Shown here: positions 1 to 9,193 of the stretch, one piece after another | Position numbering within the stretch: position 1 is the stretch's first letter | Layout: every line of letters starts with the position of its first letter | NCBI GenBank assembly: GCA_964569025.1 | Contig: CAZMSQ010000011.1 | Coordinates: forward strand, 1 to 64,000 | DNA: 64,000 bases | From: CAZMSQ01 sp964569025 | GTDB taxonomy: Bacteria > Bacteroidota > Bacteroidia > Chitinophagales > Saprospiraceae | Direction: 5' to 3' | Position numbers and translations under genes: made by a program | Notes under the pieces: generated by a model | The model's database searches: none | What the model was told of the DNA's origin: nothing | Seen by the model: only the letters and a program-made list of their open reading frames with translations

Positions 1-536
1 ACACCGAAGGAAGGGTGGGTCGCGGTATATTCATCGCTTCCCATGGCAATCCAGTAGGCGTCAGCATTGACGCTTTGCGAGTCACGGATGGCAGGAACAA
101 TGGCATACTGTGACCATGCCCGGAGGACGAACTGCGCAAACAAGAAGATGCCGGCACTGGAAATGATCCACCCTATTGCCAGACTCCAGACCGGAGCTGC
201 GATGAGCATACCTGGAAAACCTACATGGAATCCCCACATCAACAAAGCAGTGCCCAGACTGGCTCCAGAAGCGGCATCAGCGTTGATCAGTCCCTTTTCA
301 GGCTGACGCGTAACCTCCATTGACCTGATATTTGCAACTGATTTGATGGCAACCACCAAAGGAGGCTGGGAGCCTCTCAAAATGGTTAGCATGCCGTCAA
401 TCTGATGCGGAGCGCTGGATGCTTCAAAATTTTTAACCACCTGAACTCCGGAAATTTCACCTGTGTGTCCGGACGACACATAGTAGCGCCGCAAAAAGAT
501 CAGACTGGCATCGCGGATGTCGCCCGGGGTCAGCAA
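1..536 (-). CDS. Membrane protein of unknown function, 3' end cut off by the window
   Basis: An open frame runs from a TTG at 536 (T536-T535-G534) to the window edge without a stop, giving 178 complete codons. The TTG lies inside the last codons of folP (the shared bases read TTGCTGA, where TGA is the folP stop), so translation is probably coupled to folP. An alternative ATG lies in frame at 320. The first 75 residues look soluble and contain YYVSSGHTGEISGVQVV. Two hydrophobic segments follow (around GTALLMWGFHVGFPGMLIAA and WSLAIGWIISSAGIFLFAQF). I do not recognise the family. The reading frame is convincing because it is open over more than 500 bases and its hydrophobic pattern is that of a membrane protein, but the exact start is uncertain. 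Confidence 0.55.
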   Translation of the reverse strand, partial: MLTPGDIRDASLIFLRRYYVSSGHTGEISGVQVVKNFEASSAPHQIDGMLTILRGSQPPLVVAIKSVANIRSMEVTRQPEKGLINADAASGASLGTALLMWGFHVGFPGMLIAAPVWSLAIGWIISSAGIFLFAQFVLRAWSQYAIVPAIRDSQSVNADAYWIAMGSDEYTATHPSFG

Positions 537-1387
537 CAGGGATGTGGGTTATGTACCCGACAGGTCTCAAAAAGTGAGATTGTTTCCCGGGCTTCCTTCA
601 CATCATGAACTCTGAGCAAACGGGCTCCATTCTGCAGGGCCACCATATGCAGGGCTGTCGTGCCGTTCAGGGCCTTGGATGGATTGACTTCCAAAACTTT
701 ACAAATCATTGATTTGCGCGAGAGACCTGCCAGTACAGGGCAATCCAGCATTGAGAATGCAGACAGATTGGTTAGCAACTGGTAATTATGCGCAACCGTC
801 TTCCCAAACCCAAATCCGGGATCAAGAATGACATCCTTGACACCCAGAGCCCGCAACTCGCCGAGTTTCTGGATGAAAAAGTCAAGCACCTCAACCGTTA
901 CCTGGCTGTATTCAGGATTGTGCTGCATATCTTCAGGAGAGCCTTGCATGTGCATCAATACGTAGGGAAGTTGTAATTCGGCAACCGTTGAGCACATTTT
1001 TGCATCGAATTTTCCGGCAGAAATATCATTGATCATGACAGCCCCTGCCGCTGCGGCCTCACGGGCCACTGAACTCCTGACTGTATCGACTGAAATGAGG
1101 GTATTGGGGAAATGGGTGAGAATGCTTCTGACTACCGGGATGACTCGCTTAACTTCGAGCTCTTCATCTATCAGAACTGCACCGGGACGGGAGGACATGC
1201 CTCCTACATCAATCAGGTCTGCACCTTCTGAAAGCATACGCTCTACCTGATTCATGATAGCTCTATCGGACGTGTATTTTCCTCCGTCGTAAAACGAATC
1301 AGGGGTCACATTGAGGATTCCCATGACCCGGGGCTTGTCGAGGCTCAGAAGTGTACCTCCGCAATTGATACTCAGGGTTGGTGACAT
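530..1387 (-). CDS. folP: Dihydropteroate synthase
   Basis: Joins para-aminobenzoate to the pterin pyrophosphate in folate synthesis; cytosolic TIM barrel and sulfonamide target. Family motifs are all present in order: GILNVTPDSFYDGG near the N terminus (pterin loop), GADLIDVGGMSSRPGA, SVDT, INDISAG, LMHMQGSPEDMQ, DPGFGFGKT, GLSRKS and a final RVHDVKEA. At about 285 residues it has the normal length. The frame can begin at a TTG at 1414 that directly abuts the TGA of the upstream gene, or at the ATG at 1387. I prefer the ATG because it begins MSPTLSINCGGTLLSL, close to the conserved start of the family. It sits in a minus-strand run with a small membrane protein upstream and an unidentified membrane protein downstream. 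Confidence 0.95.
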   Translation of the reverse strand: MSPTLSINCGGTLLSLDKPRVMGILNVTPDSFYDGGKYTSDRAIMNQVERMLSEGADLIDVGGMSSRPGAVLIDEELEVKRVIPVVRSILTHFPNTLISVDTVRSSVAREAAAAGAVMINDISAGKFDAKMCSTVAELQLPYVLMHMQGSPEDMQHNPEYSQVTVEVLDFFIQKLGELRALGVKDVILDPGFGFGKTVAHNYQLLTNLSAFSMLDCPVLAGLSRKSMICKVLEVNPSKALNGTTALHMVALQNGARLLRVHDVKEARETISLFETCRVHNPHPCC

Positions 1388-1414
1388 ATAGTCAGGGATT
1401 TCGGGAGTGTACAA

Positions 1415-1915
1415 TCAGGCATACCCCATAAGCTTGAGGACAGTGCTTTTGAGAAAGAAGGATACCATGATCCAAAACAACATACTTCCAGACACATAGG
1501 TCAGAATGCGCAGGGGTTTTTCGCGAAATGAGATGGCCACTCCGATGCAGATTTGGGGCGATAGGATAGGAATGAACAGGGCAGTACCCGGCAACCCGAA
1601 TCTGCGCCACATGCGCACAATCCTGCGACGGCGTGCAAAACTCCGCTTTGGGGTTAGTGCCGGAAATCGTTCGAGGAATGTCCGTATTGACTGGCCGAAG
1701 TAGATGTATACCACTGAACTGAGCACCCCACCGAGACCTGCTGTCAAGAGAATTTCCGGCAGTGTGTAGTTCTGTACCAGACCGGTAACCACAGCAATGA
1801 AATACTTGAGCGTAGAAAGTACGACAACTCCACCGTAGGTCGAAGAATGATCAGGCACCAAATCTGCCTGAAGAAAAGGAAGAAAAATGTCGGCCAGGCT
1901 ATGCATGGTTGTCAA
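1415..1915 (-). CDS. Small multi-pass membrane protein (possibly Sm_multidrug_ex/DedA-like)
   Basis: 166 residues with about four hydrophobic stretches: residues about 33-50, 55-75, 110-130 and 140-162. A basic loop (PKRSFARRRRIVRMWRR) lies between the second and third. The segment FGLPGTALFIPILSPQICIGVAISF is reminiscent of the membrane loop of small multidrug-export (PF06695) or DedA-like proteins, but the match is from memory and weak. Its stop TGA is immediately followed by the possible TTG start of folP, and it begins 12 bases after the PorP/SprF-like gene ends, so all may be cotranscribed. Substrate and role cannot be read from the sequence. Confidence 0.7.
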   Translation of the reverse strand: MTTMHSLADIFLPFLQADLVPDHSSTYGGVVVLSTLKYFIAVVTGLVQNYTLPEILLTAGLGGVLSSVVYIYFGQSIRTFLERFPALTPKRSFARRRRIVRMWRRFGLPGTALFIPILSPQICIGVAISFREKPLRILTYVSGSMLFWIMVSFFLKSTVLKLMGYA

Positions 1916-1927
1916 TACTGAACGCAG

Positions 1928-3007
1928 TCAGAAATTCGGACAACTGACTTTGGGTCTGCGCCTTGCAGGAGGTTGTCGGTAGATAAGGGACAACTCGAAA
2001 GCCCCCCTTCCGCTGTTCACTGTGGTCAAATCAGTTGCTGTAATGTCATACGATAAACCAATACTTAGGGCTTCAAGTTCAAGGAATGCCATCGCAACCA
2101 CAGATTCGACTCCTGTGGTCACCGTTTCGGGTTCTTTGGAAACCCTGTTTGTCATTCTGGCCCAGGCCCCGACACGAAGTGCCATGGGGCCCCACTGGTA
2201 GTTTGAAAACCTGACGGCAGCGCCGGCAAGAGTCTGCATGGAGGGTCCTTGTGAAACAAACAATACGCCGGGAAGGATACTCACCTCATCAGTCACAGGC
2301 AGCTCTCCTCCTGCCTGAACAGAAACTCGCATGGCCAGTTCTTCCTCGCCTCCAGAGAAGCTAATTTTCGGGGTATTCAAATGATGGGCCGCACCGCCAA
2401 GGTAAACGCTGAACCGCTCATCAAAAACGGCGTAGTACATGATACCGACATTCGCATCAGCATAGGTCAGGTTAGCCCGGTCGGTGTTGATCCCGGGATC
2501 ATTGGGGCTGAGTGTCAGATCTGGCCTCACTGCAAGGTTGTCGAATTGATTCGAAAACCAGAGGTTGCCCCACTCCAGAGCATGCTGCCCAAAGCCAATC
2601 TGACCACCAGCAATCAGGTACTGGTCAGCAGTTCTGTACCCATTTCCAGAGAGCTCTTTCATAAACGCACCACTCAGATGAACGCGGTTTTGGGTAAACC
2701 TTCCATCACCTGTCTGATCGCGCATAGCAACAAGTCCAAATCCTGCATAGTCGCCACGGCCAACTGGCATTCTCCAATCAAATCCCGCCGCAACAGTGCG
2801 AAACAAACGATCCTTCAGAATCACGCCCCATTGCTCGCGATAATTGACATGAATGCGGTACTCCCCGTCAAAAACACCTGTCAGGGCAGGATTTGTCAGC
2901 AACGGAGCCGATGAAAATTGCGCCAGTTGAGGGTCCTGAGCGGAAGCAGTCTGGAGGTAAAATGTCAGCAGGAATAAACCCGACAGAAATAGATGCCAAT
3001 TCTTCAT
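1928..3007 (-). CDS. PorP/SprF-family outer membrane protein (T9SS)
   Basis: 359 residues starting with a signal peptide (MKNWHLFLSGLFLLTFYLQTASAQ would be the first 24 residues, listed in part). The mature N terminus DPQLAQFSSAPLLTNPALTG is the hallmark of the PorP/SprF family, which are outer membrane barrels of the gliding and T9SS machinery. Alternating beta-strand-like stretches fill the rest (GFDWRMP, YAGFGLVAMRDQ, LIAGGQIGFGQ, VGIMYYAVFDERFSVYLGGAAHHL). An upstream in-frame ATG at 3058 would only add a charged leader, so the ATG at 3007 is preferred. It lies 134 bases downstream of the giant type B surface protein on the same strand, the arrangement typical of SprB and SprF pairs, in which the SprF-like protein is needed to secrete or anchor the type B cargo. 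Confidence 0.92.
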   Translation of the reverse strand: MKNWHLFLSGLFLLTFYLQTASAQDPQLAQFSSAPLLTNPALTGVFDGEYRIHVNYREQWGVILKDRLFRTVAAGFDWRMPVGRGDYAGFGLVAMRDQTGDGRFTQNRVHLSGAFMKELSGNGYRTADQYLIAGGQIGFGQHALEWGNLWFSNQFDNLAVRPDLTLSPNDPGINTDRANLTYADANVGIMYYAVFDERFSVYLGGAAHHLNTPKISFSGGEEELAMRVSVQAGGELPVTDEVSILPGVLFVSQGPSMQTLAGAAVRFSNYQWGPMALRVGAWARMTNRVSKEPETVTTGVESVVAMAFLELEALSIGLSYDITATDLTTVNSGRGAFELSLIYRQPPARRRPKVSCPNF

Positions 3008-3141
3008 CAAATGAAATTTACATAACTTTCCACACACCTCGCGATTCAACCATATCATTTCCGCATTTTTTCTTTCACTCTCTCAAGATAGGAGTTTTCA
3101 TGATACCTCACCACACCTGAACCAAATACCACACTTTGAGA

Positions 3142-6100
3142 TCACCGAATAAGGGTGGTTTCTCCCTGATAAATGAGCCTCGCACCGTCGAGAAACTCCG
3201 CTTCAAGAACCCACACATATACTCCTGTAGGCATGGTCTCTCCCCTGAAGGTTCCATCCCAACCAATAAATGGATCGTTTATCGCAAAATTTCCGGACTC
3301 AAACACCTGTTCTCCCCACCGGTCATACACCCGAAAGGTCCGAATCGTGACATCCTGCTGGCCGTGCACAATAAGCAAATCGTTCTGCCCGTCGTTATTG
3401 GGCGTAAATCCAGTTGGCACATAAACATCCCGGCTTTTTCTGACTGTCACTTTCACCATGTCCTCAGCCATACATCCGGCTTCATCGGCAACAGAAATGG
3501 TATACCAGATGGAGTAACCTGGCTGTGCAACCGGATCAGGACATTCGACTTCCAGCACGTCACAAAACGCACAGGTATCACAGGAAAGTGTTCCGGTATA
3601 ACCCCCTTGCCAAACCGGGCTGACCATGCCCTGCGCTCCGGAGACCAGAAAGTTGAGCACCACGCTGTCTCCGAGATCGATGATCAGATCGGGACCTGCA
3701 TCGACAACCAAAGGTGGAGGAGCATCAATATCGACGGTATCAACCCATTCACACCCGTTCACATCCTGAATGGCAACAGAATAGGCACCCTCGATGAGAC
3801 CCTGAAAGAGACCGTTGGGTGTAAATGGCGATTCGTCAAGACTATACAGAAAGGGCGGTGTCCCGTCTGTACCCAGCGCCAAAATTTGTCCATCTGCGCC
3901 ACCAGCACAAGCCGGTGCTGTCAGAGTGATGGTTCCTGCAACAGAGCCGGGGACCTCTATGACAACCTCTGTCACCAGTTCGCAGCCTGCACCATCTGTC
4001 ATGGTCACAGAATAGCTACCACCCGCCAAACCAGTCAATTCAGCCCCGCTGAGGCCCGTACCCCATGCATAGCTGTAGGGCGGCATGCCTCCTGAGCCAG
4101 CCAGACGAGCCACCCCATCTTGGGTGTTATGGCACGAGGTAGGCTCAGTTTGGACATTGATTGACAGGGGCGACGGTTCAGAAACCTCAAATGAGGCTGA
4201 ACCTTGACACCCCTCAGAATCAGTAGCAACGACTGAATAAACACCAGCTGCCAGTCCGTTGACAAAATCAGAATCAGGCAGGCTTGAAGACCATGCAAAC
4301 GAGAATGGTGCAGATCCACCCTGCACGCTCAATGAAATCGAGCCGGTCTCATCTCCAAAACACACAACTGGCGATGCTGAACCAGTTACTTCCAAGGGAT
4401 CAGGAGCAGTAACCTCTGCACTTTCTGTTTGCGTACATCCATTTGCATCTGTGACAGATACCTCGTAATTGCCCGCCGCCAGATTTTGTGCAAGACTGCC
4501 CTGTTGAGATGCCGGGTCAGACCACACCACTGTGTAAGGGCCTACCCCTCCGCTGATTTCAGCCAACAGACTCCCATCACTGGAATCGTTGCAACTCACG
4601 GGCGTTTCTTGAATACCTGCGATGATGAGCGGCGGAGGTTCTGACAAAGGAATGGAGAATGTGAATTCGCAATCTGCATCATCAGTGATTGTCAGTGAAT
4701 ATACTCCTGCCGAAAGGTTTTGAACCAACGGGCCCATTGCCCCTTGCGGATTTCCCCAGGTAAAAACATACCCGGGCGTTCCACCACTGGCCACAACCTC
4801 AATCGAGCCATCCGTTCCATCATGGCACAATGGTTCTGAGATATTGGTCGAAATTTCCACAGTTGTTGGCTGCAGAATGGTATCGCACAAGGATTGGGTG
4901 CAATTCTTTTCATCTGAAATATCAAGGCAGTAAATACCGGCTTCGAGCTCCTGTACGAAAGGAAAATCAGAGTCAAACCCATTCGGACCGCTCCAAAAAT
5001 AGGTAACGTTGCCCTGCGAACCGGTCACAACTGATTGAATGCTGCCTCCGGGAATTCCGGCGCATGTGGCATCTGAAGACAGAAGATCAAGTCGAAGGGT
5101 GTCTGGGGCAATAATCTCAACTACCACAGTATCTGTGCAAGCAGCGGCATCCTGAACCACAGCAACATAGGTGCCCGGGGGAAGGTCTGAGAATAAAGGA
5201 CTTTGCTGGAATCCACCAAATTGTTCCAGCTTAAACGTTACAGGCCCTTGATTGTCGGAAGCATTGAATTCTATTTGCCCGTCTTCGGTATTAAAACATG
5301 AGGGTGGAACTACAGACGAGGCGACCAGACTGAGTGGACAAGGGTCTGTATATTGACACGCAGTGAACACAGTATCTGCTACACAAAAATCCGGAGCGGG
5401 CACCACAGTAAGGGCTATTTCTACCACCTCTCCCTCTGCAAGTCCACTCACGAGATGGCTCAATACCCCATTTGGCGCTTGCCATACACCATTATTGACC
5501 GATACCAAATATCCTGCAGCACCCACTACCGGGGGCCAGGAAAAAAGAACCTGCCCCTCATCAGGAATGCTGCATATCGGAACCGGTGAGGCCAACACCG
5601 GCTTCACGGTGATTGCTATAGAATCACTGGCCTGGCACCCATACCTGTCAGAGGCTTCAACGACCACAAAAGAACTCGTATCCGGAAATGCAAATGGAGC
5701 CGGGCAGTTCGTACACGAGAGAGCAGCTACCGGTGACCATTGCCAGCTGACCTGATGGTCGTTGGTCACGCAGAGAGACCAGGAGCGAACGACAGACTGA
5801 CCTGTGGAGTCCTCCACCAGCAGGTTCCACGTGCCGGTAACACCCGTCCCAAACAAGGCATTCCAATTGCCATCCGGGGCAAACTGCCCTGTAAATGGAG
5901 GTGTTCCGGCACTGATTGGCGTCGCAGCGCCGGGACGGAAGCAAGTGTTCTGGAAATTGGGACCATTCCCGTGAAATTCAGTGAGCGCGATGCGCTGCCC
6001 TCCAGGTGCTTCCAGAAAAACCCGAACAGTTCCGGTTTGAGGTGTTTCGATATCGAAACACACCTCGCATATTTGATTTTGTGGATTCGTCAGGACAGTC

Positions 6101-8025
6101 GGCACCACTTCACTAACCAAAAGCGGCGCGCGATAAGGTTGATCGGAAATCCTCGAAGAAGCAGGAACACGATCCAGGGTCACAAGCTCGAAAGTGACCG
6201 TACTGTCTGTATTTGGGAGGATGGCAGAAGCATCTAGTTGAATCGAATCACCCGGACAGATGGACTGGCTGACTGACAATGGGTCTTGAGGACCGCAGGA
6301 ATGGCAATCCGGATCGGTAGGTGGGCGGACTGAAATGGAAAGGACCGTATCAAATACACATCCAATCTCATCGGTTGTGCGAAAAGGAACTTCTACAATA
6401 CCTCCATTCGGTGGTGAAAATGCAATAGAGTCAGACGGATTGGAGAATGTATAGGCATTCTCCACCCATTCAAAATCGGCCAGTCCAACGAAGAATGAAT
6501 CCTTGTTGGCGAGCAGATCCGGGTTGAGTGAAAGACCCCAGGAAAAAACATAGCCGTTATCAAATCCCCAGAGGTCCTCGATGGTGATGGTCCACTCCCC
6601 GTTCAGGGGGCATCCCAACAGGTTGTCAAGGGGGTCATATGACGAATAATCTCCGGCAGGCAATTCGTCAGTGCCGGTCGCCTGGACGTACTCCAACCAT
6701 GTCCCATTTGTGGCCGTCGGGGTCCAGCAGTACTCATATCCAATACCAGGAACGGGCTCCATGCCTTCATCGTCTTCGTACGGCTCACCGAGAAATATCT
6801 CGGTTCCGGAATTCCCCAGATGCTCCTGCAAAGTCACCGAATTGCCACTGGGACAGGTGATTGTGATGAGCAGGTCGCGCAGCCATGAATGTTCCATGAC
6901 GATGCAAATTCCAAACAGGTCGAGCACATTTTCCAGGACAGCTCCTGGAAGGTATTCGGTCAGGAGAATACTTGTTTCAAAAGCAACGCCATTCCCGTCA
7001 GGCAGAGCCAATGAATCAGCCCTTACTGAACCCGGCAGATACGGAAGCGGAAAAGCTACTGCTGACAAATCAGCGGAGGTGTCGATGCTCCCGATTGCAC
7101 CCTTGAGTTGGATTGTATCATCAGGACATACCTGGTTAGGAAGGCCCGCCCCGGGATAAAATACCGGTGGTCCGGATACCCGCACAAACGTGTTGAGATA
7201 ATTTGTGCTGATGCACCCTACCGTGTCAGTAATCCGAACCTGTAGTTCGTACCCTCCCGGTTCGGGGTAACTCACGGATATTGTCGGGCCAGAAGCGAAA
7301 TTTCCATTCCCGAAGTCCCAGGAGAATGAAGAAGTTGAATCGCTTTGGATGTAATTCAGACCATTTTGAGAATACACTCCTGATGCAGAAAGTGTAATCG
7401 GCTGCCCGGGGCATACATCGATAAAGTTATATCCGGTATCAAGAATAGGGACAGCCGGATCAATGACCTCCATTGAAGAAGCAATAAGCTGGCATGAGGC
7501 AACGCAACTGATGGCTGCGTACCAACCATTATCGACGCCAGTATCATCAGACTCAAAGGTCACAGTAAGGCATCCGGTCGGATTGGCTGCAGTAGCCTGG
7601 ATGATGAAGGCATCAGTAAACTTGATGTGGCAGTCAAGTGATGGAGAGGCTGTTGTAGGGCCATCATAAAAACACAACAGGTCAAGGGCATCAATGTCTA
7701 CCTGAAAAAACTGAAGCCGGACATGAGTACCAACAGTACCATCTGAGCAAATGGTGGTCGTGTAAGATTCATTATTCTGATATGGAGAATTCTCACCTCC
7801 GCTATCGGTAAAGAATCCTGAGCAGGTCGTGATATCGGTTCCATCCATGAGAAAAGTCTGGGCACTCATGGAAAAGGAGGCTGCACATAGAAAAATCAAC
7901 AGCAACAGCGGGGAGAGCGAAGATGCGACACCCACGTTGGATTTTTCAATGAGACAGTGCCTCAATAACAAGAATGTTGATGAGAAACCAGATGGTCTGG
8001 CCCTCAAGGGGGGGAAATCGGTCAT
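3142..8025 (-). CDS. Giant T9SS type B surface protein with CUB, PKD, P-domains and SprB repeats
   Basis: 1627 residues, predicted cell-surface protein. In order: an unusually long basic leader then a hydrophobic signal (about 35-55, ending SAQ); CUB-like domain (about 56-178, with LCFYDG and NGWYAAISC); PKD domain (about 205-295, FSWDFGNG); first proprotein-convertase P-domain (about 355-510, with GEWTITIEDLWGFDNG); second P-domain (about 640-775, GTWNLLVEDSTG); an Fn3-like stretch; seven SprB-type repeats (about 885-1427, each with a C..g..DGsi start, a GG..PY.y.W core and a G.Y.v.vtDa.GC end); and a type B C-terminal domain (about 1533-1627, beginning YVPTGFTPNNDGQND). SprB repeats are known from adhesins of gliding bacteria. 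The start at 8025 is supported by a TAnnTTTG element 28 bases upstream. Adhesion is inferred; the ligand is unknown. Confidence 0.93.
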   Translation of the reverse strand: MTDFPPLRARPSGFSSTFLLLRHCLIEKSNVGVASSLSPLLLLIFLCAASFSMSAQTFLMDGTDITTCSGFFTDSGGENSPYQNNESYTTTICSDGTVGTHVRLQFFQVDIDALDLLCFYDGPTTASPSLDCHIKFTDAFIIQATAANPTGCLTVTFESDDTGVDNGWYAAISCVASCQLIASSMEVIDPAVPILDTGYNFIDVCPGQPITLSASGVYSQNGLNYIQSDSTSSFSWDFGNGNFASGPTISVSYPEPGGYELQVRITDTVGCISTNYLNTFVRVSGPPVFYPGAGLPNQVCPDDTIQLKGAIGSIDTSADLSAVAFPLPYLPGSVRADSLALPDGNGVAFETSILLTEYLPGAVLENVLDLFGICIVMEHSWLRDLLITITCPSGNSVTLQEHLGNSGTEIFLGEPYEDDEGMEPVPGIGYEYCWTPTATNGTWLEYVQATGTDELPAGDYSSYDPLDNLLGCPLNGEWTITIEDLWGFDNGYVFSWGLSLNPDLLANKDSFFVGLADFEWVENAYTFSNPSDSIAFSPPNGGIVEVPFRTTDEIGCVFDTVLSISVRPPTDPDCHSCGPQDPLSVSQSICPGDSIQLDASAILPNTDSTVTFELVTLDRVPASSRISDQPYRAPLLVSEVVPTVLTNPQNQICEVCFDIETPQTGTVRVFLEAPGGQRIALTEFHGNGPNFQNTCFRPGAATPISAGTPPFTGQFAPDGNWNALFGTGVTGTWNLLVEDSTGQSVVRSWSLCVTNDHQVSWQWSPVAALSCTNCPAPFAFPDTSSFVVVEASDRYGCQASDSIAITVKPVLASPVPICSIPDEGQVLFSWPPVVGAAGYLVSVNNGVWQAPNGVLSHLVSGLAEGEVVEIALTVVPAPDFCVADTVFTACQYTDPCPLSLVASSVVPPSCFNTEDGQIEFNASDNQGPVTFKLEQFGGFQQSPLFSDLPPGTYVAVVQDAAACTDTVVVEIIAPDTLRLDLLSSDATCAGIPGGSIQSVVTGSQGNVTYFWSGPNGFDSDFPFVQELEAGIYCLDISDEKNCTQSLCDTILQPTTVEISTNISEPLCHDGTDGSIEVVASGGTPGYVFTWGNPQGAMGPLVQNLSAGVYSLTITDDADCEFTFSIPLSEPPPLIIAGIQETPVSCNDSSDGSLLAEISGGVGPYTVVWSDPASQQGSLAQNLAAGNYEVSVTDANGCTQTESAEVTAPDPLEVTGSASPVVCFGDETGSISLSVQGGSAPFSFAWSSSLPDSDFVNGLAAGVYSVVATDSEGCQGSASFEVSEPSPLSINVQTEPTSCHNTQDGVARLAGSGGMPPYSYAWGTGLSGAELTGLAGGSYSVTMTDGAGCELVTEVVIEVPGSVAGTITLTAPACAGGADGQILALGTDGTPPFLYSLDESPFTPNGLFQGLIEGAYSVAIQDVNGCEWVDTVDIDAPPPLVVDAGPDLIIDLGDSVVLNFLVSGAQGMVSPVWQGGYTGTLSCDTCAFCDVLEVECPDPVAQPGYSIWYTISVADEAGCMAEDMVKVTVRKSRDVYVPTGFTPNNDGQNDLLIVHGQQDVTIRTFRVYDRWGEQVFESGNFAINDPFIGWDGTFRGETMPTGVYVWVLEAEFLDGARLIYQGETTLIR

Positions 8026-8053
8026 TGGAACGGTTTTATCAATTGTCCTTCTA

Positions 8054-8061
8054 CAAATGTA
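8054..8061 (-). promoter_or_regulatory. Predicted Bacteroidota -7 element of the giant surface protein
   Basis: TACATTTG on the minus strand, matching the TAnnTTTG consensus, 28 bases upstream of the ATG at 8025. The 214-base divergent space between this gene and nusB (8026-8239) shows no other clear feature. Confidence 0.5.
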
Positions 8062-8239
8062 CGGGACATATAAGAGAAACGAAACAATTGATACATGAAT
8101 TATCCGACAAAACAGTCAATCACAATAATCCGTAAAGATGCGCACCAGAAGGCCTGATATGCCATTTTTTTTGATTTTATTTGCGAGGGCATTCACAAAA
8201 GCGTCATTGCTCTGACACACAATTGTAGAACACCACAGT

Positions 8240-9175
8240 ATGGTCAGCAGAAGAAACATCCGGGTAAAAGTCATGCAAGTTATGTATGCAATGACCCGGG
8301 ATCAGGAGCTTCACATGGATGACGCAGTCAGGCGCTTCCACGCGCAGGTCGATCAATCTTTCTCACTTTTCCTCTACAATCTTTTGGTTTTCAGTCGTGT
8401 CACAGCTCGGTCAGTCAAAGACGCTGACCGACGAGCGGCCCGACATCTTCCGACTGAGGAAGATAAACGGTTCACGCCAAAAATTTTTGAGAACGCCCTG
8501 ATGCAGTCACTCAACAGGAATATACAGTTCAACAAAGAGGTAGACCTGCGCAAATTGCGGGGGCGGTTGAATGAAGACTCTATCCGGCTTATGTATTCAG
8601 AGTTCTCAAAAACCGAGTCCTATTCTGAATACATACTCCAGGAAGAACTCACAGATGAGGACCATTGTCAGATGCTTCTGGACTGCTACCGTTTTCTCTC
8701 AAAAAATGGCCATTTTATAGATTTGATGGAAGAGACCTTTCCCAACTGGATTGATGATTCCTCTTTGGTCATCGGTGCGACGAAGAAGGTTATCAAGGCG
8801 ACTCCTCTTTCAGAAAATTTTCTTGACGAGCACCGACCGGATGCTGATGCCGAATATGCATTTGGCGATACGCTTCTGAAGCGGATGATAATTGAGGATG
8901 AGCGCCTACTGGGACTTGTCGAGCCCATTTTAAAGAACTGGGACGCTGAGCGTCTTGCCATTTTAGATATGATTCTCATCAAAATGGCATTGTGCGAGTT
9001 CCTTTACTTTCCGAGTATTCCTGCCAAGGTCACCTTGAATGAATATGTAGAAATTGCAAAGGTATACAGCACTGACAAGAGTAAGGAATTCATCAATGGG
9101 ATAATGGACAGATTGCTCAAACAACTTTCTGACGAGGGAAAAATCAGAAAGGAAGGCCGAGGACTTCTTGAGTAA
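8240..9175 (+). CDS. nusB: Transcription antitermination factor NusB, long Bacteroidota form
   Basis: 311 residues. The N terminus (RRNIRVKVMQVMYAM) matches the NusB start, and the C-terminal half carries the all-helical NusB fold: AFGDTLLKRMI, LDMILIKMALCEFLYFPSIPAKVTLNEYVEIAKVYSTDKSKEFINGIMDRLL. The acidic/charged insert of about 130 residues between the first helices and the core explains the length; NusB of Proteobacteria is about 140 residues, while around 310 is normal in Bacteroidota. It binds boxA RNA with NusE during rRNA transcription. It ends 18 bases before the stop of the converging coiled-coil gene. Confidence 0.93.
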   Translation: MVSRRNIRVKVMQVMYAMTRDQELHMDDAVRRFHAQVDQSFSLFLYNLLVFSRVTARSVKDADRRAARHLPTEEDKRFTPKIFENALMQSLNRNIQFNKEVDLRKLRGRLNEDSIRLMYSEFSKTESYSEYILQEELTDEDHCQMLLDCYRFLSKNGHFIDLMEETFPNWIDDSSLVIGATKKVIKATPLSENFLDEHRPDADAEYAFGDTLLKRMIIEDERLLGLVEPILKNWDAERLAILDMILIKMALCEFLYFPSIPAKVTLNEYVEIAKVYSTDKSKEFINGIMDRLLKQLSDEGKIRKEGRGLLE

Positions 9176-9193
9176 TGGGTTGAATCTTGCTTG

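Noticed and set aside
3136..4095. Long open frame of 319 codons on the plus strand
   Set aside because: It is antisense to the SprB-repeat region of the giant surface protein, whose repeats and domains are clear; the antisense translation shows no family pattern.
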